From CBDFHV01 sp965247705 (lineage in GTDB: Bacteria; Pseudomonadota; Alphaproteobacteria; Rhodospirillales; CAMCUA01): a stretch of 9,956 bases of DNA. A program made the position numbers and the translations under genes. Under the pieces are notes generated by a model. It was not told the DNA's origin. It ran no database searches and saw only the letters and a program-made list of their open reading frames with translations. The first letter of the stretch is position 1. The number at the start of each line of letters is the position of its first letter. This document shows positions 1-6,025 of the stretch, piece after piece. Location of the stretch: NCBI GenBank assembly GCA_965247705.1, contig CBDFHV010000049.1:1-9956 (forward strand), read 5' to 3'.

Positions 1-108
1 AATGTGCGCGTTTTCCGAAATCGAATAACCAACTGCTGGATTGGCATCCGTAGCCGGTCGGTATTCGGGGGACCCGTCTACGTTTACAGAACGTCCCTAT
101 CCGGTTAA
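1..108 (+). pseudogene. 5' fragment of right-handed beta-helix protein gene, interrupted by IS1595-family element
   Basis: The frame starting at base 1 is open up to the IS and continues a gene that begins outside the window. Its translation shows short repeating strands with spaced Asn and Gly and hydrophobic turns (for example VFRNRITNCWIGI followed by GGPVYVYRN). This is typical of right-handed parallel beta-helix proteins, which are often secreted carbohydrate-active or adhesive proteins. The frame enters the IS left inverted repeat and stops at TAA 106-108. Joining base 91 to base 1177, which drops the IS and one target duplication, keeps the frame open into the downstream fragment, so both pieces were one gene. 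The substrate cannot be told from this part. Confidence 0.75.
84..91. repeat. Left 8-bp target-site duplication of IS1595-family element
   Basis: TTACAGAA lies directly before the IS left end and is repeated exactly at 1169-1176 after the right end. Eight-base duplications are normal for the IS1595 family, and a perfect match suggests a fairly recent insertion. Confidence 0.93.
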
Positions 109-114
109 AGCAGG
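92..114. repeat. Left terminal inverted repeat of IS1595-family element
   Basis: It begins CGTCCCTATCCGGTTAAAG and is the reverse complement of 1146-1168 except for one base. The transposase stop codon (minus strand, 99-97) lies inside this repeat. A similar sequence recurs alone at 9110-9132. Confidence 0.93.
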
Positions 115-1065
115 TAGCGCACCCTGCGGTTGAAGACTGTCGACCAGCTCCTTGTAGGTGATGGTGGGTTGGTCCATGGCGCGGCGGAGGACGAAGTCGG
201 CCAGATCGGTGATGCGTGTGCGGCGGTTGAAGCGGTAGCTCCATTCCCGGGCATAGCGCGGCAGGTGCTTGGCGCCGACACCGTGATAGGTGCCGTTGAG
301 CCAGGTCTTCACGTTGGAAAACAGGACATGGACGACCGGCATCAAGCGCTCGGCATTCTTGCCTTCGCCTTGCACGACGGGGTGGTGGCGATAGGTGTCG
401 CGGAGTCCGGCGTACCCCTTGAAGGCGTCGCTGGCGAGGCGGCTTCCGGGCCTGACCGAGGCGCGCACGAAGCCGCCCAGCTCGCGGGCGGTGGCCGCCG
501 GGAGGATGGCGAGCCGCGCCCGGCCGGCGACGAAGCCGCTTCCCTTGATGCCCTTGCCCGGCCCGACCGGCCGCTTCTCGACGGCCATCACCAACAGGCT
601 CTTGTTCGGGTTGGAAAGGCCCCGGCCCCGGCTCTCCGGCTTGCCGCGCCCGCCATAATAACTCTCGTCGACCTCGACCAAGCCCTCGAGCGGAAATTCC
701 GAGCGCTCCGTCAGGGCATGACGCAGCTTATGAGCCATCAGCCACGCTGTCTCGTAGCGCAGATCCAACTCGCGGGACAGCAAAAGGGCCGAGACCCCAC
801 GCTTGTCGCGCGCCATCCACCACGCCGCCAGGAACCATTTGCGGAGCGGCGTGCGGGTGCGGTGGAAGATCGTCCCCGCCGTCACCGATTCCTGATGACC
901 GCAACGGGCGCATTCGAAGATCCTGGGCCGCGCCGTCATTCGGTAGCTCCGCCGTTCGCCGCAGCGGGCACAGACATAGCCCTGCGGCCAGCGCAGCCGG
1001 GCCAGCGCCTCGATGCAGGCCGCTTCCGATCCGTGCCGTTCTTGAAACGCCAACATCCTGCCCAT
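97..1065 (-). CDS. IS1595-family transposase (ISXO2-like, DDNK type)
   Basis: It catalyses cut-and-join movement of the surrounding IS. An N-terminal zinc ribbon is formed by two CxxC pairs (about residues 32-35 and 52-55 counted from the chosen start). The ISXO2-like catalytic domain follows, with the first Asp in VDESYYGG (about residue 133), the second Asp in SDAFKGY (about 213), and the Asn and Lys of SNVKTWLNGTYHGV (about 251 and 253). The conserved tail includes EWSYRFNRR. The length of 322 residues fits the family. I chose the ATG at 1065 because GGAGGG lies 7 bases upstream; a TTG at 1080 is in frame but overlaps that ribosome binding site. No frameshift or missing catalytic residue is seen, so the enzyme is probably active. 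Confidence 0.95.
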   Translation of the reverse strand: MGRMLAFQERHGSEAACIEALARLRWPQGYVCARCGERRSYRMTARPRIFECARCGHQESVTAGTIFHRTRTPLRKWFLAAWWMARDKRGVSALLLSRELDLRYETAWLMAHKLRHALTERSEFPLEGLVEVDESYYGGRGKPESRGRGLSNPNKSLLVMAVEKRPVGPGKGIKGSGFVAGRARLAILPAATARELGGFVRASVRPGSRLASDAFKGYAGLRDTYRHHPVVQGEGKNAERLMPVVHVLFSNVKTWLNGTYHGVGAKHLPRYAREWSYRFNRRTRITDLADFVLRRAMDQPTITYKELVDSLQPQGALPALTG

Positions 1066-1100
1066 CGCACCGCCCTCCAAAAGCCCGAGACAATGCGATC

Positions 1101-1129
1101 AGCCTACATCCTCTACGTGAACATAACAA
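1101..1129 (-). promoter_or_regulatory. Possible promoter of the IS1595-family transposase
   Basis: On the minus strand TTGTTA (1129-1124) and TAGGCT (1106-1101) are separated by 17 bases, about 35 bases before the transposase start. The -35 match is fair and the -10 match weak. The call rests mainly on position inside the IS, between its right end and the gene. Confidence 0.3.
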
Positions 1130-1145
1130 GAACATTTAGGCCGAT

Positions 1146-1168
1146 CCTGTTTTAACCGGATAGGGACG
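1146..1168. repeat. Right terminal inverted repeat of IS1595-family element
   Basis: CCTGTTTTAACCGGATAGGG followed by ACG is the reverse complement of 92-114 with one mismatch. The duplicated target TTACAGAA follows immediately. Confidence 0.93.
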
Positions 1169-1176
1169 TTACAGAA
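1169..1176. repeat. Right 8-bp target-site duplication of IS1595-family element
   Basis: TTACAGAA is identical to 84-91 and marks the outer edge of the insertion. Confidence 0.93.
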
Positions 1177-1766
1177 ACTCGTTGCTCAACATCCAGAGAA
1201 CGCCCTTCAAGCTAGAAAACGAAACTTCTGGAAACCTATTGATCCACAACACGACCGTCACGGTGGGGTCGCCCTTTTCGATTTCGACGGATCGTGTTTT
1301 CGATACGATCACCCGCAACAATATCTTCGTCGGCACACACGGGATGGGAATCGGCGGACCAAGCACGCAAATCCGGTGCGACTTCGACAACGATGGCTTC
1401 GCTTGGCGCGCCAATGACGCTTCCGCGAATCAGGAGTTCGGGTCCTATTTTGCAGTATGGAACGAAAGGCAGATCAAAGCCTTAGACCAACCCAGACCCA
1501 AGGAAGGGCTCTATGATCGCTATGGCGCCGTGGTGCTTGAACCGAAGACATTGTTCGCGGCCCAGCCTCCCTTTCTGGGAGCGAGAGGCGCCCTCTATAA
1601 TGTGGGATCCAATGACCTGCGCCTGGATTCGGCATCCCTCGCCATAGACCAAGGCGTGTTATTGCCCAATTTCAACGATCGTTATATCGGCAGCGGACCG
1701 GACCTGGGATGTTGCGAGGAGGGGGAGGCGACTCCGCAATACGGGCCACGGCCGCCTGCCCATTGA
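1177..1766 (+). pseudogene. 3' fragment of right-handed beta-helix protein gene
   Basis: This is the downstream half of the gene interrupted at 91. The frame is open from the IS edge to TGA 1764-1766, giving about 196 residues. It contains further beta-helix strands (NLLIHNTTVTVGSPFSIS, TRNNIFVG) and ends in a C-terminal signature found in beta-helix proteins with a choice-of-anchor type tail: LRLDSASLAIDQGVLLP, then GPDLGCCEEG, close to the usual SPAIDAG and D(I/L)GA.E motifs. A TTG at 1182 could start a short protein, but it has no ribosome binding site and would begin in the middle of the fold, so this is most likely a non-functional remnant. Base composition is less GC-rich than the peptidase gene that follows. 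Confidence 0.75.
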
Positions 1767-1904
1767 ATTCGCCGCGCCACAAGGTCGCACGCTCAGCGAA
1801 CGCACAGCACCGCCCCCAAGCGCGGATGTGGTTGTTGTCCGACTTGGCGGCCCTCCGCCGGGATGGTATTCCCATGCCGGCGCCGTGGCGGAGGGAATGA
1901 AGCG

Positions 1905-3050
1905 ATGGGCGACGTGGGAACCAACGTGCCCCGGGTGGACGTGGCCGAGATCCTGGCCGGGATCGAACGCTGGGTCCGCATCGAATCCCCCACCAGCGAC
2001 GCGCCATCGGTCAACCGTATGATCGACGAAGCGGAGCGGGACCAGCGCACCCTTGGCGCGGTCATCGAGCGCTTTCCGGGCCGGGACGGCTTCGGCGACA
2101 TCCTCAAGGCGCGCACCGCCTGGGGCGGCGACGGCCCCGGGATCCTGGTCCTGGCCCACTTGGACACGGTCCATCCCATCGGCACCATCGATGGGCCGCT
2201 TACCCTGCGCCACGAAGGCGACAAGGTCTTCGGCCCCGGCATCTACGACATGAAGGGCGGCGGTTTCCTGGCCCAGTACGCCCTTCAACACCTGGTGCGC
2301 CAGGGCCGGCAGTCGGACCTGCCGATCACCTTCCTGTTCATCCCCGAAGAAGAGGTGGGCAGCCCCATCTCGCGGGCGGTGATCGAGGACGAGGCGCGCA
2401 AGAACAAGTACGTGCTGGTGGCCGAACCGGCGCGGGACGGCGGCCGTGTGGTCACCGGCCGCAAGGGGTCGGCCCGGTTCCGCCTTCACATCCAGGGAAG
2501 GCAGGCCCACTCGGGGGGCGCCCACGCCGAAGGTCGCAGCGCGATCCGCGAAATGGCACACCAGATCCTGCGCATCGAGGCCCTTACCGACTACGACCGA
2601 GGCATCACCACCAACGTGGGTGAGGTGGAGGGCGGTACCCGGGCCAACGTGGTACCGGGCGAATATCGCGCCCATGTGGACGCCCGCTTTCCCGATCCGC
2701 AAGCCGCCGACGCGGTGGTCGCGGCGCTCCTCGGCCTGAAGCCCGTGGGGCCGGACATGGCGGTGACGGTCAGCGGCGGGATCATGCGGCCGCCGTTCCA
2801 GAAGAACGACGCCATTGCGGCGCTGTTCGAACAGGCCAGCAGCCTTGCATCCGAGATCGGGTTCGACCTGGAGGACACCATCTCCGGCGGCGGCAGCGAC
2901 GGCAACTTCACCGCCGCCCTGGGCATTCCCACCCTGGACGGCCTGGGGCCGGCCGGTCACGGCGCCCACACCCTGGACGAACACATCCTGATCTCGTCCC
3001 TGGAGCCCCGGGCCCGCCTGTGGATCCGGCTGTTCGAGACCCTTCGCTGA
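1905..3050 (+). CDS. M20-family zinc metallopeptidase (glutamate carboxypeptidase / ArgE-DapE type)
   Basis: A probable cytoplasmic two-zinc hydrolase of 381 residues that removes an amino acid or acyl group from a small peptide-like substrate. The order of motifs is that of family M20A. Metal ligand His85 and Asp87 are in LVLAHLDTV, the bridging Asp115 is in PGIYDMKGG, the catalytic Glu pair is near 148-149 in FIPEEEVGS, Glu174 is in LVAEPA, and the final His is in GAHTLDEH near the C-terminus. The dimerisation domain lies about residues 185-290, with the conserved GRQAHSGGAHAEGRSA. The layout most resembles carboxypeptidase G2-like enzymes, but the true substrate is not readable. The ATG at 1905 is chosen for GGAGG about 10 bases upstream and because the family fold starts soon after; an upstream in-frame start at 1863 adds an unlikely Arg/Gly-rich tail. 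The ybjQ-like gene follows after 26 bases, suggesting an operon. No signal peptide is seen. Confidence 0.92.
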   Translation: MGDVGTNVPRVDVAEILAGIERWVRIESPTSDAPSVNRMIDEAERDQRTLGAVIERFPGRDGFGDILKARTAWGGDGPGILVLAHLDTVHPIGTIDGPLTLRHEGDKVFGPGIYDMKGGGFLAQYALQHLVRQGRQSDLPITFLFIPEEEVGSPISRAVIEDEARKNKYVLVAEPARDGGRVVTGRKGSARFRLHIQGRQAHSGGAHAEGRSAIREMAHQILRIEALTDYDRGITTNVGEVEGGTRANVVPGEYRAHVDARFPDPQAADAVVAALLGLKPVGPDMAVTVSGGIMRPPFQKNDAIAALFEQASSLASEIGFDLEDTISGGGSDGNFTAALGIPTLDGLGPAGHGAHTLDEHILISSLEPRARLWIRLFETLR

Positions 3051-3076
3051 TACCTTGCCATGAGGACGCCGCCGCG

Positions 3077-3400
3077 ATGATCATCACCACCACCGACAGC
3101 GTAGACGGGCGAAGTGTGCGGGCCTACCTGGGGGTGGTCGCCGGGGAGGCGATCATGGGCACCAATATCTTCCGCGACTTCTTCGCCGGCATTCGCGACA
3201 TCGTGGGCGGCCGTTCGGCGGCCTATGAAAAGGAGCTCAGGAAAGCCAAGGAGCTGGCCATGGAGAGCATGGAAGAGGAAGCGGAAGAACTTGGCGCCGA
3301 TGCCGTCGTCGCCGTCGACCTGGACTACGAAACCATTGGCGGCGAGGGCAAGTCCATGCTGATGGTTGTGGTCAACGGGACGGCGGTGAAGCTGGCCTAG
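3077..3400 (+). CDS. YbjQ/UPF0145-family protein (heavy-metal-binding domain, DUF74)
   Basis: The 107-residue product matches the YbjQ family along its whole length. It has the opening MIITTTDSVDGRSVRAYLGVV, then GEAIMGTNIFRDFFAGIRDIVGGRS, the charged helix YEKELRKAKELAMESMEEEA, the ELGADAVVAVDLDYE core and the closing strand MLMVVVNGTAVKL. The family forms ring-like oligomers of unclear function; the metal-binding label is historical and no clear metal motif is visible here. The ATG at 3077 is preceded by GAGGA at about 10 bases. It lies 26 bases after the M20 peptidase gene. The TAG stop codon is part of the CTAG target sequence of the adjoining MITE-like element, so the coding sequence ends exactly at the insertion. 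Confidence 0.92.
   Translation: MIITTTDSVDGRSVRAYLGVVAGEAIMGTNIFRDFFAGIRDIVGGRSAAYEKELRKAKELAMESMEEEAEELGADAVVAVDLDYETIGGEGKSMLMVVVNGTAVKLA
3397..3400. repeat. Left CTAG target duplication of MITE-like element (overlaps ybjQ stop codon)
   Basis: CTAG precedes the left terminal repeat and recurs at 3720-3723 after the right one. CTAG is its own reverse complement, so the true duplication could be CTAG or only TA. Confidence 0.7.
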
Positions 3401-3432
3401 TGGCCTGTTTCATCCAAATTGCACCCCTACGA
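3401..3432. repeat. Left terminal inverted repeat of MITE-like element
   Basis: It starts TGGCCTGTTTCATCCAAATT and runs 32 bases with a perfect reverse-complement match to 3688-3719. Confidence 0.93.
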
Positions 3433-3434
3433 TA

Positions 3435-3524
3435 GCTTTTCCCGTTTCCTCGGTAGGAGGGAGGGCGCAGGCGATGCTCGCCCATCGGCAAGCCTTTCCG
3501 ACGCCCCGAGGGGACGGGAAAAGC
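3435..3524. repeat. Internal stem-loop 1 of MITE-like element
   Basis: GCTTTTCCCGT (3435-3445) is exactly complementary to ACGGGAAAAGC (3514-3524), and pairing extends to 3453/3506 with two mismatches. The 52-base loop holds a smaller possible hairpin. Confidence 0.75.
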
Positions 3525-3535
3525 GACTCAGAGGG

Positions 3536-3687
3536 CGGCGTTGCAAGGCTTCCGGACGGCGTCGTGCACCGCTTGTGGTGGGTTGGCACCACGGCTCACC
3601 GGGGGTCACGGGGGTGTCCCCCGGATACACGGTGCGGGGGACGCCCCCGCAGCCCCCGCGCTCCTGGCCGGAAACCTCGCAACGCCG
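3536..3687. repeat. Internal stem-loop 2 of MITE-like element, with nested hairpins
   Basis: Bases 3536-3555 pair with 3668-3687 over 20 positions with two mismatches, ending right at the right terminal repeat. Three nested perfect hairpins lie inside: GTGGTG/CACCAC (3575-3580, 3587-3592), CCGGGGG/CCCCCGG (3599-3605, 3618-3624) and GCGGGGG/CCCCCGC (3634-3640, 3644-3650). Confidence 0.75.
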
Positions 3688-3719
3688 TCGTAGGGGTGCA
3701 ATTTGGATGAAACAGGCCA
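3688..3719. repeat. Right terminal inverted repeat of MITE-like element
   Basis: Exact reverse complement of 3401-3432. Read on the plus strand it contains AGGGG (3692-3696) and an ATG (3707-3709), a possible ribosome binding site and start codon in frame with the VanZ-like gene downstream. Confidence 0.93.
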
Positions 3720-5082
3720 CTAGTCTGACCGTCCCCATGGCATCCGGCGACAAGAGTGGGAGCGGCCCCCGCCGCCCCGCCGGCTCGGCGGCATGGTCCA
3801 AGGTGGCCGCCGTCATTGCCCTGTCCCTGTTCACCTTCGTCTTTCTGAACTGGGACGGGCGCTACCAGCCGGTCGCCGCGCCGCCCCTCCCCAACCTGGG
3901 TATGGAGAACGGGTTCCGTCATTGGGCGGGCACGCCCGGCGTCGTCGGATTCGTGACCGATTCGGGTACCTCGGTTCGGTTGAGCGCCGGCCGGCAAGGG
4001 CTGATCCCCATGCTGCTGCGGCCGGTTCCGGTCGATCCCACGTGGGAGAGGCTGCGGCTGGGTGCCGACGTGAAGCTGGAGAACGTTGCTGAGGGGCGCC
4101 GCCCGTGGCGCCGCGCGGGCATCCTGTTGCGCAGTTTCGATTCGCGAGGCCGACGCCTGCCCCATTGGCCCTTCGTGGTGGCGCGAATGTCGGGCACCGC
4201 GGACTGGCATCGACTGGAAGCCATGCTTCCCCTGACCGAACGGGCCCGTGGCAGCGTACTCTACATTTATCAGGGTGGCCCAGCGGGCGCTTGTGGGTGC
4301 GCAATATCACCATCGAGCCGGTGCGCGAGGCGGACTGGTCCAAAGCCGTGCGGGCGGTTCTGGTGGGGTTGTGGGCGGCGGTCGCCCTATGGGTGCTGCG
4401 ATCCCTACTGGCGGGGCCGACACGGGGGCTCCGGCCCATCGCGCGGTATGCCACCGTGATCGTCGGCATCGGCATTCTCGGGGGCATCGTCAGCCCCCAG
4501 CCCCAACTCTCCAATGCGCTCACCTGGGCGGGCAACGAAGTGATTCAGGCGACGGCTCCCCTTTGGCGCGGGCTACGGCCGTCGCCGGATACCGCCGCGC
4601 CAAATCCGGTCGAGAGTCCCGGGGAAACCGAGGATGCGGTTTCGGCGGTGGCGGTGGCCCCGGAAGGGACGCCCGAATCGGCGGACGACTCCGCTGCCGC
4701 GACGGCCGAATCCTCCGATTCGAAGACCGGCGTCGTTTTGTTGCGGCGCCAGACCGCCGTCTCGCCCCGCCTCCTGCAGCCCGACGATTTCCGTCGTACA
4801 AGCCTGTTCGGCTTCGGCCTCAGCAGCCTCGCGCACCTGTTGGCCTTTGCCCTGCTTGCCTTCCTCGCCGTGTTCGGATTTCCGGAGGCACGATTGGCCT
4901 ATATCGCGGCCGCCCTGATGGTCGCTGCCCTGGCCGGGGAAACCCTTCAGTTGTTTGTCGTCACTCGAACCCCCGAGTGGTTCGATAGCGCCCTCAACGC
5001 GGTCGGCATCGTACTTGGCGTCGGGATCGGGTCGCTGATCCGGATTTGGTTCGTCCGGCGGCGGACCCGCCAACCGGGCTAG
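3707..5082 (+). pseudogene. VanZ-like membrane protein with N-terminal extracytoplasmic domain, frameshifted
   Basis: The coding sequence is spread over two frames. The first runs from ATG 3707 (inside the MITE end) or ATG 3737 (MASGDKSGSG, probably the native start). It has one membrane segment (VAAVIALSLFTFVFLNW) and a domain of about 150 residues rich in beta strands, resembling a carbohydrate-binding jelly roll, up to SVLYIYQGG near 4279. The natural continuation, LWVRNITIEPV, is in the preceding frame from about 4285. The switch (4276-4287) equals a one-base loss; reading on without it gives Cys/Arg-rich nonsense to a stop at 4459. The second part has membrane helices at about 4330-4400 and 4440-4490, an Ala/Ser-rich linker, and a C-terminal VanZ domain: AHLLAFALLAFLAVFG, then AGETLQLFVVTRTP, then DSALNAVGIVLGVGIG. 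VanZ-like proteins are membrane proteins of mostly unknown role; the founding member gives low-level teicoplanin resistance. This is a true pseudogene or a sequencing error. Confidence 0.75.
3720..3723. repeat. Right CTAG target duplication of MITE-like element
   Basis: CTAG matches 3397-3400. Removing the element and one CTAG leaves the ybjQ stop codon 13 bases before ATG 3737 of the VanZ-like gene. Confidence 0.7.
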
Positions 5083-5088
5083 CCCCCC

Positions 5089-5982
5089 CTACACCCGGCG
5101 CTTGCGCTCCCGATGGAGGATATAAAGCCCGCCGGCGACGATCAGACCGGCGCCCAGGATGGTCCAGACGTCCGGGACGTCGCCGAAAAACAGGAATCCG
5201 AACAGCGCCGCCCATAACAGGCCGGCGTAGTTGAAGGGGGTGACCGCGGCCACGTCGGCGGCCTCGAGGGCCTTGACCAGGGCGGCGTGACCGCCACCGC
5301 TGCACAGGCCGAGCGCCACCAGCAGGCACCAGCCGGAGAAGTCCGGCGCCGTCCACACCGACGGCGCCACCATCGACGACGCCACCAGGCCCACCAGCGG
5401 CGTATAGAGCATGGTCGTCCAGGGATGGTCGAAACGGCTCAGCAGGCGGGTCGCGATCTGAAAGAAGGCATTGATCGCCGCCGCCGCCAACACCATCAGC
5501 AGCCCGGCCTCCACCACGCCGAAGCCCGGCCGCAGGATTACCATCACCCCGGCGAAGCCGACCCCGACGCCGATCCATCGGCGGAAGCCCACGGTCTCTC
5601 CCAGCATCGGCACCGCCAGGGCGGTGACCAGGACCGGGGCGAAGAAGAACACCGCGCTGGCGTCGGCGATGGGAATGGTGCGCAGGGCGACGAAGAACAG
5701 GGTCGTGCTGACCACCGTCAGGCTGGACCGGAACAGTTGAAGCAGGGGGCGGGTGCTGCGCATCGCCGCGGGAATCCGCCGGTTCAGCAGCAAGACCAGC
5801 GCCAAGACGTTGAAGGCGTAGCGTGCCCAAACGATCTGGGCTGTCGGGTAGAAGTCCGACAGGTACTTGACCAGGGCATCGGAACCCACCCACAGGAACG
5901 TCGCCAGCAGGATCCAGGCTACCCCCCGCGGGGTAGACGGGGGTGCCGCCGCGGCGCGGCCAATGAAGATCGGTTTCGGCAT
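5089..5982 (-). CDS. EamA/DMT-superfamily permease
   Basis: An inner-membrane protein of 297 residues with about ten hydrophobic helices arranged as two EamA repeats, the usual size for drug/metabolite transporter superfamily members. Repeat one opens GVAWILLATFLWVGSDALVKYL and carries the IVWARYAFNVLAL and IADASAVFFFAPVLVTAL segments. Repeat two includes INAFFQIATRLLSRFDHPWTTMLY and ends AAVTPFNYAGLLWAALFGFLFFGDVPDVWTILGAGLIVAGG, a strongly conserved pattern near EamA C-termini. Such carriers export metabolites, amino acids or drugs; the substrate is not readable. It starts 27 bases after the DUF1194 gene in the same direction, so the two are probably co-transcribed. No good ribosome binding site is seen before ATG 5982, which would fit translational dependence on the upstream gene. 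It converges on the VanZ-like gene with only 6 bases between stop codons. Confidence 0.92.
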   Translation of the reverse strand: MPKPIFIGRAAAAPPSTPRGVAWILLATFLWVGSDALVKYLSDFYPTAQIVWARYAFNVLALVLLLNRRIPAAMRSTRPLLQLFRSSLTVVSTTLFFVALRTIPIADASAVFFFAPVLVTALAVPMLGETVGFRRWIGVGVGFAGVMVILRPGFGVVEAGLLMVLAAAAINAFFQIATRLLSRFDHPWTTMLYTPLVGLVASSMVAPSVWTAPDFSGWCLLVALGLCSGGGHAALVKALEAADVAAVTPFNYAGLLWAALFGFLFFGDVPDVWTILGAGLIVAGGLYILHRERKRRV

Positions 5983-6006
5983 GGGTGCGTGGGAAACTCG
6001 TCCGAC

Positions 6007-6025
6007 CGCCTATCGCGGATAGGCG
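6007..6025 (-). other. Small hairpin over the DUF1194 stop codon
   Basis: CGCCTATC, GCG, GATAGGCG forms a perfect 8-bp stem with a 3-base loop, covering the stop codon of the DUF1194 gene just ahead of the EamA gene. No T-run follows on the minus strand, so it does not look like an intrinsic terminator. It may modulate coupling or mRNA stability between the two genes, or be chance. Confidence 0.4.

Larger units (their letters stand above)
92..1168 (-). mobile_element. IS1595-family (ISXO2-like) insertion sequence, complete, 1,077 bp
   Basis: The element is bounded by near-perfect 23-bp inverted repeats (92-114 and 1146-1168, one mismatch) and an exact 8-bp target duplication. It holds one transposase gene on the minus strand with the family's zinc ribbon and DDNK catalytic core. 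All parts needed for transposition appear intact. It sits inside a beta-helix protein gene of opposite orientation and splits it. Strand is given by the transposase. Confidence 0.95.
3401..3719. mobile_element. MITE-like non-autonomous element, 319 bp, perfect 32-bp terminal inverted repeats
   Basis: The two 32-base ends (3401-3432 and 3688-3719) are exact reverse complements, flanked by CTAG on both sides. There is no transposase and no credible gene inside. The interior is made of stem-loops: 3435-3453 pairs with 3506-3524 (two mismatches), and 3536-3555 pairs with 3668-3687 (two mismatches) and encloses smaller perfect hairpins at 3575-3592, 3599-3624 and 3634-3650. This is the layout of a miniature inverted-repeat element moved in trans. 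A CTAG or TA target suits helpers of the IS5 or IS630 families, but the family cannot be named from the ends alone. It separates the ybjQ-like gene from the VanZ-like gene. Confidence 0.88.

Noticed and set aside
115..125. GTAGCGCACCC shared by the IS1595 element (115-125) and the IS3 left end (7673-7683)
   Set aside because: An 11-base match is expected by chance in a window of this size, and the surroundings do not align further.
130..1155. Long plus-strand open frame opposite the IS1595 transposase
   Set aside because: It mirrors the transposase gene on the other strand, has low-complexity Ala/Gly/Arg sequence and spans into the IS ends.
1659..2984. 441-residue minus-strand open frame opposite the M20 peptidase
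   Set aside because: The plus-strand frame has every M20 motif in order; the antisense frame is a by-product of high GC3 coding.
3435..3687. CRISPR-like array in the hairpin-rich element
   Set aside because: The repeats are inverted and of different sequence, not direct repeats with spacers, and no cas gene is present.
3419..3710. Open frames inside the MITE-like element on both strands
   Set aside because: They lack ribosome binding sites, end inside the mirrored terminal repeats with the same few residues, and encode Arg/Pro-rich sequence.
4105..4285. ATG 4105 as the start of a separate VanZ gene
   Set aside because: Residues before LWVRNITIEPV in that frame look random while the other frame is protein-like there; a frameshifted single gene explains the data better.
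4270..4295. Programmed -1 ribosomal frameshifting in the VanZ-like gene
   Set aside because: There is no X-XXY-YYZ slippery heptamer and no clear downstream pseudoknot; a simple base loss is more likely.
5076..5099. Bidirectional terminator between the convergent VanZ-like and EamA genes
   Set aside because: Only a 5-bp stem (CCGGG/CCCGG) and the palindrome GGGCTAGCCC are present, with no T-run on either strand.
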